A DNA stretch of 64,000 nucleotides from Trichobilharzia regenti (GCA_944472135.2 OX235265.1:994501-1058500), one strand, 5' to 3'. Positions 1-10,556 are shown, counted from the first letter of the stretch. Notes: generated by a model from the sequence alone, not told the origin. Program-made: numbers and translations.

Positions 1-1054
1 TGTGTTCCAGCTGGAACTCAGGGCAACAATAATGGTAATATTTCACAGCAAAAAGATTATTTAGACAAAAAAGCACAACGTACGCACAGTCTTCATGAAT
101 ACTTTGATTACAAAAGAAATTCATTGCGAAACAGGTATGAAAATATGTATGAATGAGTCTATAGACTAAGATGTATGATAAACTTATAAAGTTATGGGAA
201 CGAAATGGTTGGAGGCTCTCAATCTATGATGAAAATTATTCAAAACCTGAAAAATAAAGTAAGGAATGCAAGAATGAACTCATCGACTGTAGAATGTTCA
301 TAGTTCAACAACACTCTGCTACTGAATCTCATCCACTGTAGTTTTATGAGATCAGCACTTACGTATATGGATGGTCTCCACCAGACATCAACATGACGCA
401 AACCAATTTTAATGAGGTGTTAATTCTCGATTTCTATTTCACATATTCTTCAATACAGAAGTCTCATTTTTCCGTGAATGACAAACGTATCGATTGTCAT
501 ATAGTGGTTCTGAAACTCGTTGTAGATTGACATAATCAGCTATAGGATTCGTCCGGTGTAGGGATTCCTTGCACTCATCAAGTAGGGAGACAATCATTTC
601 AGTCAAGTTATTCCTCATTTTCCAAAATCCTTAATTGGAAAATCTAATCGGGCTAACAGATACTATCATGATAACAACTGTTTTGATTTTTGATTACTTA
701 ATCCTGTTTGTTTGCCTGTTTCTTTAATTGCCTATAATTCTTCTATTCATTCAGAACTCTTACGTGATATTGTCTTCCCTACTTTGTTCCTATGTGTATC
801 CTGTGTAAAACTCAATCATCAAACTATTCGTATTCTTACGCAACCCTATTTTAACAACTATCTGTGACAACGCATCATTTTTCTTACTACCCTAGTTTCA
901 TTAACACCTAATTATCTTGACCGTTTTTGTAATACGTAATTCTACCCAAAAACTTACTTATTTTTACCTGTTTAGTTAAAATAACCATAACCAATTGCAC
1001 TTTTGCTTGACAAACTTAATGTACACATACATACAGAATAACCCTTTCCTCAAA
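1..1054. other. No recognisable gene
   Basis: AT-rich sequence with frequent stops in all frames. I see no domain, tRNA-like box or repeat shared with the rest of the window, apart from a T-rich stretch near 720-1010 that loosely resembles the 3' untranslated part of Penelope lineage C. Confidence 0.5.
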
Positions 1055-1515
1055 GATTCAGAAGATATTCAGCGAGGAATTAATTGACGAAGAACTGCGT
1101 AATCCCAGAGGAACCTTGATGAAAAACGGTTTTCTGCCTAGTTTCATAGGCAAGTATCGAAAATCAAAACAAAACTTCTGAACAAGTCCAATCCATCCCG
1201 AAGAAGATGCTTACGCCTAATCTAGAATTCAAAGTTGACACTGAAGCAGATATCCTTCATAAACGCCTTTGTAAATCTCTGAGGAAAAGATACTTCGTCG
1301 CAAGCCTAAGACTGACTTTTTCCTCAAGAAAACTGTTCAACCAGAACGCGAAAGACAAGCTGTGGCATTGAACCACTTCAGTGTGCATATACGAGTTTAC
1401 TTGCTAGTGCAGAGATCAGTACATCGGCTCTCGTGAACGCTGACCCATATATTTGCGATTGAATTTGTCGACAAAAGACTCTTCAATGAATTACGTGTTT
1501 TGTTTTCATCGAAAG
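1055..1515 (+). pseudogene. Penelope lineage C fragment (connector and GIY-YIG start)
   Basis: A frameshifted stretch reads like the region just before the GIY-YIG endonuclease of the Penelope copies at 44 and 49 kb. It has LHKRLCKSLRKRYFVASLR, then FSSRKLF, then a degraded C-x-YEFTC and a YIGS remnant. Stops and frame changes rule out function. Penelope elements encode a reverse transcriptase fused to a GIY-YIG endonuclease; only the joint between the two survives here. The match is by eye to other copies in this window. Confidence 0.6.
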
Positions 1516-1533
1516 ATACTAGGCGAATGTCAG

Positions 1534-1726
1534 TGATACGTCGGTAGAATGCTTGCCAACCACGCTTGCGGTTCAAGGTTCAATCCCCGGGCAACTCATA
1601 CATAAACCTCTCTAATCCGGTCATGGAACCAGTAAAGATGGAAGGTTGGATATGAGGCTGGTAGCCCAACCTCATAAAAATAAACACCATTACTGCTGAA
1701 ACGTTGAAGCTCTAACTTGGAGCTAT
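1534..1726 (+). repeat. SINE B copy (tRNA-like head, SR2-like tail)
   Basis: A degraded tRNA-like head with a B-box-like GGTTCAATCC is followed by the SINE B body (ATGAGGCTGGTAGCCCAACC, AAATAAACACC). The head shares TGCTTGCCAACCAC with the copy at 15042-15264. The tail is poorly preserved. Confidence 0.6.
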
Positions 1727-1739
1727 ATATATTCAGAAC

Positions 1740-2383
1740 AACACATTTAAGCGAACAGCGATATTGTGCTTTCAATTAGATCTCATCGGGCTTAACTGTA
1801 ATATACACAATCTTACAAATAAAAATTCAAATATAAGCCAATCATAGTGTTTTGTCTATAGGATAATACGATGGTGAATATAAATTGTGGAATTAGTCAT
1901 AATAGTAGTAATGATAATAATAATAGTAATACTGGTTTTATCAATAGTAAGGATGAATAAGTGAGGCAATTTGTGATAACACGAATAATGAAAAACAGCA
2001 TGATTAGACAAACAAATGTTCAGGTAGACATAGTAGTCGATAAAGACTAGTAAAAACAAATGAACCGATTACGTAATGTTAGATTGTAAGGGAAGGAAAT
2101 GAAACGCGTTTATAATGAAGATAAGATTAAGGGATGATAAGAAAGGTGTTGAGAATATAAACAAGGGGTGGTGTAAAGGTCTTTAGTTGGTTATGTCTTA
2201 TTAGACCACGGGAGGGATAATGGCTGTACGACCCTGTTTTGAATGCATAGTTTAGGTCTAATAGTTCGAATGCCTATCACCTCAGGTGTTTGCAGTAGAC
2301 GAATACAAAGTCTATTGGAAAGATTCGGTGGGATACGATGAATTACTTTGAAGGCTCTCGTTTTCTCGACTACATAATCACTA
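1740..2383. other. AT-rich stretch, no gene
   Basis: Contains ATA/AAT-rich runs near 1900-1930 and an ACGTAA motif near 2075. Such runs occur in the 3' flank of Penelope lineage C copies, so this may be a decayed tail on the minus strand. Nothing coding is seen. Confidence 0.4.
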
Positions 2384-2745
2384 TCAATTATATGTGAGTT
2401 GCGGATTGTTTCTTGTCTGTCCTTCTATACATTGTCTTTCCTTTCTATACACGCTTCTCGCAAGTGACCGATCTTCTCGCCTACTTAGCAAGACATCCAG
2501 AAAATGTAGTTTATTCTCCTGCTCTTCTTCACGAGTAAAAGTAAGCGAAGGGTGGATGTTGTTGAATTTCAACAACAATCCGTCTATGTTAACATTCCCA
2601 TCAGCTAAGATAGATGTATCATTGACATATCAGTAAAACATATCAAACTCCTTGATGATGTCCTTCAATTAAGCGTTCTCACGTTTTGAGAGAAAGAAGT
2701 CAGCTAACACTGGGCCGTATATTCCACTGAGGACGTAAAAGAATA
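2384..2745 (-). pseudogene. Penelope reverse transcriptase fragment
   Basis: On the minus strand the reading runs from a GPVLADFFL segment (the palm motif that follows MGSP in Penelope RTs) to a catalytic-box remnant YVND and then FNNIHPSLTF with the HFLDVLL motif that follows it. The catalytic YVDD has become YVND, and there is a stop before the box, so this copy is inactive. Lineage C is the nearest relative in the window (compare 44606-44805). Both flanks lack Penelope sequence, so it is a short internal remnant. Confidence 0.68.
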
Positions 2746-3250
2746 AAATAGGATGAATAGTAATCAGATTAACAAACAATAAAGATGATGTAATAGTTAT
2801 ATGACAGGCACTAATTTGCGGTTGGATAGAAAGATAAATTGATAGTCATGTAATTACTGACAGTCATCTAAATGCAGGCAACATGTTCAGTCAATGGAGA
2901 TCCAATGGAGATCAAATGATGCAGAGACTATTTAATCAAATTATGTCTAAATTATGTCACAATGATTTATGAGGGTAATTTATTATTCAGGCTGTATACA
3001 TCTGATAAAAATCCTGTGGAATAATAAAATGAATTCATCCCATCTAGGCTAAAGCGATTCATATTCAACTATTCAAGTTAATCAGTTCAAATGATTGAAT
3101 GATGCTTTATCATTTCCAAAATCTAGTGAATGTATTGAAACCCATTTCATAGTTGCTTTTCACAGCTAATCTTGTCAGAAATCGAACTTCTGTAATTATA
3201 TCGTTCAGTCATATCTATATTAGATGTCTGGAGGCAATAGAGAGCAAGCT
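2746..3250. other. No recognisable feature
   Basis: AT-rich, no open frame of note and no similarity to the repeats catalogued elsewhere in the window. Confidence 0.5.
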
Positions 3251-3256
3251 ATGACT

Positions 3257-3375
3257 AACTGCTAGTCAGCACTAGTCATCAAGGCATATCTGAAAACTTG
3301 AGGGATCTCATGTCCCTCCTGAGATTCAAAACTGCGTCGCCTATTTTGGGCTCGCTGTTCACCTCATTCCTGTAG
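3257..3375 (-). repeat. Hammerhead SINE D, degraded minus-strand half
   Basis: The minus strand carries ATGCCTTGATGACTAGTGCT, a decayed version of the stem I plus core of SINE D. It lies head to head with the plus-strand copy that follows, the same arrangement as at 13790-14365. Confidence 0.5.
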
Positions 3376-3429
3376 GACTGTATTAAATACTTTAACTAGA
3401 CACTAGTTAGTCCTTTGTTTGAAGTAGAC

Positions 3430-3735
3430 TGAATTCTGTCAGCGGTAACATGCCTGACTACAGTGCTGAGTGACGCAAGTTCGAGTCTCAGAAAGGACAT
3501 GAATCCTTTCAAGGTTGCAGATTCGCCTTACTGACGAGTGCCAACTAATACAAAACCTAGGTCAGGCAAGTCTTCTTGCCGATTGCCTTCAACTATCTAT
3601 TGTCAGCAATTCAAAGTACACCATGATGGTGAACCGCCTAGCGTGGTGTCCACATTACAACTTTGACTGATAGAATTCAGATTTCAGCAAAGAAAGGACT
3701 GGAAAGGTGATAAAACTAGTTCAATCAAATTACTC
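3430..3735 (+). repeat. Hammerhead SINE D, plus-strand copy
   Basis: A tRNA-like head with a B-box-like AAGTTCGAGTCTC (near 3479) is followed by a hammerhead-like core at 3531 (CTGACGA, then GTGCCAACTA, then AAAACCTAGGTC). The GAAA box reads AAAA, so self-cleavage is unlikely in this copy. The tail (TTGCCGATTGCC, TTGACTGATAGAATTCAG) is shared with 14050-14365. Confidence 0.65.
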
Positions 3736-3754
3736 ATATCTGTGTATCAGACAA

Positions 3755-3854
3755 GGCCAAGCTTTCATTCCTCTCAAGTCTGTGTGGAGATGAACAGCAC
3801 TCAGTATGAAAAATAACATCCGGATTTTCAACTCCAATGTGAAGTCAGTACTAC
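3755..3854 (+). pseudogene. SR2-like (RTE) LINE C-terminal fragment, left half
   Basis: Reads KSVWR-stop-TALSMKNN, then IFNSNVKSVLL, the C-terminal signature of the SR2-like LINEs in this window (compare 45052-45363). The frame breaks off exactly where the Gypsy element begins and resumes at 8370 with YRSG, where other copies read YGSE. The two halves are one copy split by the LTR element. Confidence 0.8.
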
Positions 3855-4196
3855 TGTAACAACAGAAGACAAGGGCTGGCAACAGATCGTTTTATTACGA
3901 AAATCAACACGTATTTATATATATTTTATATGCATTAATAAGGCTTATGCAAGCAGAAAAAGGCAGTCTTCTGATTGGTTGTTTCTCGGAAGTTAAGCAG
4001 ACAAACACAGTCTTATGATTGGTTGTGTTCGATATTTCTCGGAAAGTAGAGCCATCTATCTGCGAATCATATTTGTCCACATTTAGGTTTGCTGTGATTG
4101 GTTGTTGAAACAGCCTTGTTCACGGCCAATATTAGTGACCTAGACATTAACGTAGATTAGTGCCAACCAATCGGCTAGCAGCCTGCTCTCACCACA
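3855..4196 (-). repeat. 3' LTR of the Gypsy element
   Basis: Begins TGTAACAACAG and ends TCACCACA on the plus strand. It contains an AT-rich TATA-like run near 3910-3935. It is one base longer than its partner (an extra G near 4028); I saw no substitution between the two. Confidence 0.95.
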
Positions 4197-6283
4197 CTCG
4201 TCCCCCCGTCAAATAGCTTTGTGCGCAGACGTTCCGACCTTCTGGGTGCTACATCCTCTAGTTGAGGATTGTTACTGACCGGCTTGTCCCACTGTACCCA
4301 TCTTTGTAGCTGACTGGCGTTAACTCGTTTCTGTTTATCACCTCTTCGGATGGTATATACTTGACCCCGTCTTTTTGTGATTGTGTATGGTCCTTCCCAC
4401 TTTGGAAGGAGTTTCCGTGAACCTAGCCCGCCTCCAACTGTATATCTCCTGTCTCTACACTTCACTTGGTCCCCGACTGCAAAGGTAATGCACTGCGTCC
4501 TTTCTTTCATCTGAGACTTCGTGACATCACTGCGCTGCTTCCGTATTACATTCTTGACTGCCTCTTTCCTCTCTGCTTTTAATTTCGTCGTACTCCACTT
4601 TTGGTGCATGGGCCAGGTCTCATTGTGTACCGGTAATCGTGGTTTTCTGCCATACATCAGTTGGAAGGGTGACTTCTTCGTTGTTTCCTGAGTGGTAGCC
4701 CGATGTGTTAGTAAAATCAGTGGAAGCTCCGTTTCCCAGTTCCCGCCCTTCGAAGCCAGCCACTCTTTCAGTGTACGGTTGTTTCTCTCCGTTAGGCCAT
4801 TCGTTTGTGGATGGTATGGGGTCGTTCTGATCCTCTTGATGCCCAGCTGTTGCAAACGGGAAGTAAACTCTTCACTCTCGAAACAGGGACCTTGGTCTGT
4901 CAGTATTGTCTTCGGTACGCCGTGGTCTGCAACAATGTGTCTAACTACTGCATCTGTCACGGTTCTTGCACGTTGGTCTGGGATTGCTACGGCGTCTACC
5001 CATCGTGTCGCGTGTTCCGTCATCACCAAGAGGTACTGATTACCATTGGATGTCTGAGGAAATGGACCCATGACATCTACGGACCACAAGTCACCTATCG
5101 CGGTAACTGGAATCGACTGAAGTGGTGGTCGTATATACCGGTCACCTTTCATCAGCTGGCACCGTGGACATCCAAGTACGTATCTTGCTACGTCTTCTCT
5201 CATACCTGGCCAGTACATACTTTGTCTTAGGAGGTCGGTCGTTCTGGCCACGCCTGTATGCGCTAGCTGGTGACATTCTTCTATCATGTCGTGGCGCGAC
5301 GATTGAGGTATGACAGCCAGCCAGCTTCCGTCGTTCTCTCGCCAGGTCAGAGTCCCGTAGGCATTCACTCTGAGTCGATCCCTCTGTCTGAGTAGTGTGG
5401 TTAGCTCCTTACTCGCCGTAGTTTGATCCACTTCTATTCCGTTGGTGATCACCTGTATTACTGTATTCAGCGTATCGTCCAACCTCTGCCTACGTGCAAG
5501 TCTTAGTGGGTCTTGTTCTACTGCATGCACTCCGTAAGCGACCTCGGGCAACTCAGACTCATCTTCTGGTCTCGATAACAAATCTGCCAAGACATTTTCA
5601 CTTCCAGGAACGTGTGAGATCGTAAAATCGTATTCCTGAAGACGCAACATCCACCGTGACAACTTCCCCCGTGGGTCTCTCGCTGTCTTCAAAAATTGTA
5701 GCGGCTTATGATCAGTTTCGATGTGGAACCGCCGGCCGAGTAAATAAGGTCTCCATTTGTCGACTGCCCATACCATTGCTAAACATTCTTTCTCTATCGT
5801 TGAATACTTTCTCTCTGTGAGGGTCAAAACCCTACTGGCATACTCAACGATTCCCTCGTCCTGTCTTAGGACCGCACCTATAGCGTAGTCACTGGCATCT
5901 GTGCACACTGTGAACTGTCTTCCTGGCACAGGTAGTTTTAGCGTCATTTGTTGGTGGTCGAGCAGCTGTTTAATTCTGTCGAATGTCCTCTGCGATTCTT
6001 CCGACCAAACAAACTTTGGCTCACCTAGTAGCCTGTATAGAGGGGCTGCTATCTCATTGAAGTTCTTCACGAAGCGACTATAAAACGCTGCTCTACCCAA
6101 GAATTGTCTCAGTTTTCTCTTTGAATTCGGGGCTGGAATCGTTTTAATCGTCAAAATTTTCTCCGGCAGTGGTTTAATCTCACCATTTCCCACTTTATGT
6201 CCCAACAGAGTAACATTCTTTTTGGCTATCTGAGACTTGGTTTTGTTGACGCGTAGTCCAAACTCTTCGATGCGTCGCAGCAC
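4175..6283 (-). CDS. pol: Gypsy pol: RT thumb, RNase H and integrase
   Basis: An open frame of 702 residues covers the C-terminal two thirds of pol. Residues 1-110 hold the RT thumb (LLGHKVG, LRQFLGRAAFYSRFVKNF). RNase H follows with FTVCTDASDYAIGAVL, ATEDHK-type TDHKPL and SRWMLRL. The integrase has an HHCC zinc finger (HQLAHTG, then CPRCQ) and the D,D-35-E core (SVDVMGPF, LTDQGP, GLTERNN). A basic C-terminal segment includes KWEGPYTI, a chromatin-end motif common in Gypsy integrases. It would act in the nucleus to insert the cDNA. The catalytic residues I can see are intact. The frame starts inside the RT because of upstream frame changes. Confidence 0.93.
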   Translation of the reverse strand: MLRRIEEFGLRVNKTKSQIAKKNVTLLGHKVGNGEIKPLPEKILTIKTIPAPNSKRKLRQFLGRAAFYSRFVKNFNEIAAPLYRLLGEPKFVWSEESQRTFDRIKQLLDHQQMTLKLPVPGRQFTVCTDASDYAIGAVLRQDEGIVEYASRVLTLTERKYSTIEKECLAMVWAVDKWRPYLLGRRFHIETDHKPLQFLKTARDPRGKLSRWMLRLQEYDFTISHVPGSENVLADLLSRPEDESELPEVAYGVHAVEQDPLRLARRQRLDDTLNTVIQVITNGIEVDQTTASKELTTLLRQRDRLRVNAYGTLTWRENDGSWLAVIPQSSRHDMIEECHQLAHTGVARTTDLLRQSMYWPGMREDVARYVLGCPRCQLMKGDRYIRPPLQSIPVTAIGDLWSVDVMGPFPQTSNGNQYLLVMTEHATRWVDAVAIPDQRARTVTDAVVRHIVADHGVPKTILTDQGPCFESEEFTSRLQQLGIKRIRTTPYHPQTNGLTERNNRTLKEWLASKGGNWETELPLILLTHRATTQETTKKSPFQLMYGRKPRLPVHNETWPMHQKWSTTKLKAERKEAVKNVIRKQRSDVTKSQMKERTQCITFAVGDQVKCRDRRYTVGGGLGSRKLLPKWEGPYTITKRRGQVYTIRRGDKQKRVNASQLQRWVQWDKPVSNNPQLEDVAPRRSERLRTKLFDGGTSVVRAGC
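4197..4207 (-). promoter_or_regulatory. Polypurine tract
   Basis: On the minus strand GGGGGGACGAG abuts the 3' LTR, the expected position of the plus-strand primer for reverse transcription. The pol frame reads through it and stops 22 bases inside the LTR. Confidence 0.85.
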
Positions 6284-7194
6284 GGCTTCTACATGGTTGA
6301 CGTGATCGTTTTCGTTTGACTGTATATGACGAGATCATCACCATAAACCTCCACGTTTTTCAAGTTCTAAGTAATAGCTTCATCAGTCGCCTGAACGTAA
6401 ACGGTGCACCTGCTAGTCCAAACGGCATGCGTTTAAATCGATATTGCGTCTGACCCACGATGAAAGCCGTCTTATCTCTATCACTTGTTTTATCGGTATC
6501 TGCCAGTATCCTGAGCGAAGATCGAGAACCGAAAACACATTCGCACCTTGTAGGCGATCTAAGTTTCTACCACTGTTGGCATGGCACACGGTCTTAACTC
6601 TGTCATACTGTTTAACTGTCGAAAATCAACACAGAATCTATATTTCCCATTCGCTTTTTTTACTAACAGCACTGGAGAGTTGTATGGGCTATCAGCTTCC
6701 TCAATAATATCATCTTTTAACATCTCTTGCACTTGTCGCTCCACTTCGCCTTCCAGATGACATGGAACTCTTCGCGTTAAAAATGACCTTACTTTAGGAT
6801 CACTTAACGGAATTTCATGATTCACCTTATCGCAATAACCGTATGGGTCCCATCTCCAGTGAACAGATGATCGTATTTATTAATTAACTCTGTCACATTG
6901 TGTACCGTCGACAGCTTAATCGCTGCTATCTCGCTGGTCTCATACATGTTGATATGCCCGTATTTCGTGATCACCACGTTCGCTTGCGTGTCGATTATGG
7001 CACCAATCTCACGCAGAAAATCCGCTCCTAATATCGTTCGCTGTAGTTCGGGTACAACAATGAAAGGAAACGTCACCTCGCAGCCACCAACAACGACCGT
7101 ACAGTTCGATCTACCCGTGATACGCAACACATACCCGCCTACTGTTTGTACTGTCAATGAACACGGATAACACTCTTACATAAATTCTTATCTA
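6284..7194 (-). pseudogene. pol: Gypsy pol: protease end and RT fingers/palm, frameshifted
   Basis: The 6822-7157 segment reads like the back half of a retropepsin (FIVVPE, TILGADFLREIGA). The 6559-6825 segment is the RT fingers (IIEEADSPYNSPVLLVKK, YRFCVDFRQLN). Between 6283 and 6560 the palm continues in shifting frames: SVLDLRSGYWQI, RMPFGLAGAPFTF, and the catalytic YGDD box at 6334-6345. All RT landmarks are present but spread over three frames, with breaks near 6560, 6470 and 6360. The box is YGDD, which differs from the more usual YIDD or YLDD of Gypsy elements. Confidence 0.85.
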
Positions 7195-8005
7195 TTAACG
7201 ACACGGCCGCCCTGTATCTATCAAACATACTACTTCTCGATCATTCACTCGCAACTTCGAATACAGAGCGCCTTTCTCAATAGCCCCCACTAAACCTAGG
7301 TTCATACGAAAGAAAGAACAAGCATTATACCGTCTGAAATTTTTTCTTTTTCGCCTTTCTGGGCAGTATCTTCTCCAGTGTCCCGGCTTACCGCATTCAA
7401 AACACCGGTCTTTTCTATCAGCCAACTTTAACGCCGCCACTTCCCGCTGCAATGCTTCAATTTTTGCTCATATTCGTTTGGTTTTGGTTGGTCTATAGCG
7501 GCTACCGTTGTGCTCAGCAGCTGTCTGGTCACCTTCGCCAGCTCACTAATATCCATCGGCTGCGTTGCGTTAACCAGTTTTAATCGCTGAGAAATGTGGT
7601 CGGGGACACTCTCGATGAATTGGGAAGACAGTAACTGCGCTTCTGATTCTTCATCTAAAGTGGGAAGCGCGCGTCGAAGTAGATTAGTCAGTTTCACCGC
7701 CAACACTAGCGGGTCTCCATCAGGTCCAAGCTTCATTGACCGGAACTGCTGCATTGCTAGCTGTCTGTCTGTTTCGCTGTCAAACTCGGACACTAGTCGT
7801 TCAACCAATTTCTTCCAAGACGCTGTGCCATTTGACCTGTCTACGCTGTCATATGCAGCCTTCGCTCGGCCTCTCAACAGCGTCCCCAGGACAACTGCCT
7901 TCGCCGCCTGCTCCTTGACACCCACCAGCTCAGCAACGGCTCGAAGTCACGTAAGAAGCTCCGTATGTCACCTTCTTCAAACGCAGCTGGCCACGGGATC
8001 TTCAT
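7195..8005 (-). pseudogene. gag: Gypsy gag and protease start, frameshifted
   Basis: Gag starts at the ATG at 8005 (MKIPWPAAFEEGDI, FLRDFEPL). The frame shifts near 7930 into ELVGVKEQAAKAVVLGTLL and continues through a capsid-like helical region. A second shift near 7440 leads to a CCHC knuckle, CFECGKPGHWRRYC (CX2CX4HX4C), then VCLIDTG, the protease active-site triad DTG, and a stop soon after. The upstream ATG at 8056 lies in the LTR/PBS and is unlikely to be used. Gag would form the particle that packages element RNA. Gag and protease run on in one frame if the shifts are disregarded. Confidence 0.85.
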
Positions 8006-8010
8006 TTTTT

Positions 8011-8026
8011 GGAGGCAGCGACACCA
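8011..8026 (-). promoter_or_regulatory. Putative primer-binding site
   Basis: Two bases inside the 5' LTR the minus strand reads TGGTGTCGCTGCC. A TGG start is expected because tRNAs end in CCA. I do not assign the tRNA. Confidence 0.7.
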
Positions 8027-8028
8027 AA

Positions 8029-8369
8029 TGTAACAACAGAAGACAAGGGCTGGCAACAGATCGTTTTATTACGAAAATCAACACGTATTTATATATATTT
8101 TATATGCATTAATAAGGCTTATGCAAGCAGAAAAAGGCAGTCTTCTGATTGGTTGTTTCTCGGAAGTTAAGCAGACAAACACAGTCTTATGATTGGTTGT
8201 TTCGATATTTCTCGGAAAGTAGAGCCATCTATCTGCGAATCATATTTGTCCACATTTAGGTTTGCTGTGATTGGTTGTTGAAACAGCCTTGTTCACGGCC
8301 AATATTAGTGACCTAGACATTAACGTAGATTAGTGCCAACCAATCGGCTAGCAGCCTGCTCTCACCACA
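8029..8369 (-). repeat. 5' LTR of the Gypsy element
   Basis: The LTR is 341 bp and identical by eye to the copy at 3855-4196 except for a one-base deletion. It would contain the promoter and the start of the genomic RNA. Confidence 0.95.
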
Positions 8370-8832
8370 CTACTATACAGATCAGGCGTCACGAAAAACA
8401 CTTCGAGCAAACCACAGACCTTCATCATAAGCTGTCTTCCATCAATACTGAAGATCAGATTGCCGGCCAGAAACGATCAGCGACAGAAATATTTTTGAGT
8501 GAACCAACACAACAGGGATCACTTGTGCAACAAATATGCAGGAAGTAATGAAGGTGGATTGGTCATATTCATAGAGAAAATAATCCACCAGGTGACATCA
8601 CACTTCAGGCCATCGTTTGAGTGGAACTCAAATGAGATGCGACGATTGAATTGGTCGTCGGTGTGACGGTGGGGTGATATGGATGAGGTGATGTGAAGAG
8701 GAGATGAAAGCATGCGAGCAGACGTGTAGCCAAGTGAAAACTTTGGCGGAAAATCGAACCCAATGGAGACGTTAGGTTGAAGTGCTATGTTCCTCTAGGA
8801 ACTAAAGGAGACAATAATAGATATAATAATAC
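8370..8832 (+). pseudogene. SR2-like LINE C-terminal fragment and 3' end, right half
   Basis: Continues the copy interrupted at 3854. It reads YRSG, then INTEDQIAGQK, and ends with the SR2-like 3' end (GCTATGTTCCTCTAGGAACT, then an AATAAT-type tail near 8815-8832). Several frameshifts are present. Confidence 0.78.
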
Positions 8833-9894
8833 ATCAGTGCTGGAAAAATAATTAATTTTATAAAGATTTTTGTTAAATCAACCAAATCTCCTTCTTTTCT
8901 AACCAGATATGTGATGAAATGATGTCCTGAAAATCCAAATAATGCCAGAATTTAATCTGGTCGTAAAGTGAAACTACTTCTGACTGTCATCTGATTAATA
9001 TTGACAAGTAGTGAGATGCAGGTTTTACATATCGTTTTGTTTGGTACTCTTTAGCTGGATGTATTTGCATACCTGGTGAAGTGAAGGGCGGTGATGGTAC
9101 TCCAATCAGCAACTAGCTTCTCAAATGGCAAAGAGTTTTCCTCTAGGGTACTGAACAACGGGAATCATCTCTTGTGAAATGGCCATCAGCTGCCGTTTCG
9201 TTAAAGTTATTATTTCGAATTTCATTGCACTGGAATACTCAGTCTGTCCATATAAGGCACAGTCGAAGTATCCGCATTTAAGGCAGAAGTATTAATAGAG
9301 ACTGATACTATGTACTTTAAACTGATATGAATATTCGAGGAACAGTAAACAATAAACACCGGAGTCAGACGACCATGAACCAACCAATCAATAACTAAGC
9401 TTTACAAATGGAGGCTTGTCATAATCTTTCTTGCAAGTTTCATTCTGACCTTAACTATAACCCGACGTTAATCCTAAACTAACCTTAACTGTGAATCACG
9501 ATGAAACTCGCAGTGTAGGTTATGAGAAGCACCCATTTGTAATGCTGACTGATCTGACGAATGGTCCGTTGAAGGTGACCCAACTGTGGTGTCTATTCTT
9601 AAATGTTACGATTATAAGAATAACACTCAAATCAATCAGGATTATTTGCTAGCCTGATCAGAGGGATCTAAGCATCTTTTGGCTGTTTCATCTGTTAGTA
9701 ATCGACCTCACCAGAGGTATATCTGATTTTCCCTCAGCTCAGAGATTAGAATCACTTAAAACTAGCCGAGTTATGGCTTTTCTAACTGTCAGTTTGTGGT
9801 ATCAGGTAGATCGATGCATATTGTGATGATCGGAATAATTCCGGTCTGCAAAGGAGACTGGGATGAAATCTCACCTGGAAGTGTATTAAGGCTA
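8833..9894. other. Mostly unassigned; possible Sm-alpha-like remnant at 8990-9105
   Basis: TTAGCTGGATGTATTTGCAT near 9050 resembles the minus-strand Sm-alpha-like copy at 41440-41610, which suggests a decayed unit. A loose TAACC/TTAACC-rich patch lies at 9449-9493. No open frame or other repeat is recognised, although the 5' untranslated part of the next LINE may begin in this interval. Confidence 0.4.
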
Positions 9895-9911
9895 GTTGTC
9901 TTTGATCATAA

Positions 9912-10493
9912 GTGCCTGCGTTCTATCATCGAATGACCTTGGCGGCCTGTTTGAATATTTTTGGGCTACCACATTCCATGTACATTTTGCATCTATTTAC
10001 TCGTATTTTATTGGTATTTACATATCACATTATGCATTCTAATCGTATTATCTACTCCCGGGATTTTATAAAACGTTTTAAACCCAAAAACTTTCATATT
10101 TGCAATAAACTCAAGAAAAAGCACCATGGAGGTTGGCAGAGTGCCTTAAAATCTACATCCATACATCACACCACTGTTCCAGTTATCATTAGTACCAAAT
10201 GCCGGTCTCTGCCTAATAAAATTCTGGATTTTCAGTCTCTGTTGTCTTCTAGTACCTACCACAATACTGGTATTGTCACTCTGCAAGAAACCTGGCTCCA
10301 TGACTCATACGATGACAATATTGTGTCTCTAAACAATTTCAATGTTTTTCGACAAGACCGTGTTTGTTCCAAGAAAAAGTGTGGTGGAGGTGTTGCAACT
10401 TTTATTCACTCAAAATGGTCCATTTCAAACAAAGTTTGTTTCAAATTCTTGAATGACTTCATTGATTGCATCACTGTGAGATGTCGCCCGTAA
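9912..10493 (+). CDS. CR1-A ORF2 N-terminal part: endonuclease, ended by TAA
   Basis: The recognisable endonuclease starts near residue 90 (STKCRSLPNK, then VTLQETWLHD with the catalytic Glu, then GGGVATFIHSKW). The frame ends in a TAA at 10491-10493. The following bases stay in the same frame and continue the domain (FIYISNVYVSP, then TGDFNGSDC, then LDLVFIN and SDHCII). The break is therefore a nonsense codon and not a natural end. The residues before about 85 may be leader sequence. The enzyme would nick chromosomal target DNA to prime reverse transcription. Confidence 0.8.
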   Translation: MPAFYHRMTLAACLNIFGLPHSMYILHLFTRILLVFTYHIMHSNRIIYSRDFIKRFKPKNFHICNKLKKKHHGGWQSALKSTSIHHTTVPVIISTKCRSLPNKILDFQSLLSSSTYHNTGIVTLQETWLHDSYDDNIVSLNNFNVFRQDRVCSKKKCGGGVATFIHSKWSISNKVCFKFLNDFIDCITVRCRP

Positions 10494-10556
10494 CACCTGT
10501 CAAAATACAAATTCATTTATATTTCTAATGTTTATGTCTCTCCTGACTGTACCATT

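Larger units (their letters stand above)
3855..8369 (-). mobile_element. Complete Ty3/Gypsy LTR retrotransposon
   Basis: The element is about 4.5 kb, minus strand, bounded by two LTRs of 342 and 341 bp that start TG and end CA and differ by one inserted base. A 4-bp duplication CTAC lies immediately outside both ends (3851-3854 and 8370-8373). In element order it has the 5' LTR, a primer-binding-like site, gag with a CCHC knuckle, protease, RT, RNase H, integrase, a G-rich polypurine tract and the 3' LTR. The gene order RT-RNaseH-integrase defines Ty3/Gypsy. At least five single-base frame changes break gag and pol despite the near-identical LTRs. Boudicca- or Saci-type schistosome elements are the likely relatives, but I cannot assign one. 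Confidence 0.95.

Noticed and set aside
4692..5313. Open frames on the plus strand opposite the Gypsy integrase
   Set aside because: They are antisense shadows of a well-supported pol frame.
9449..9493. Interstitial telomere repeat (TAACC / TTAACC-like words)
   Set aside because: The words are irregular and too few to form a telomeric array.
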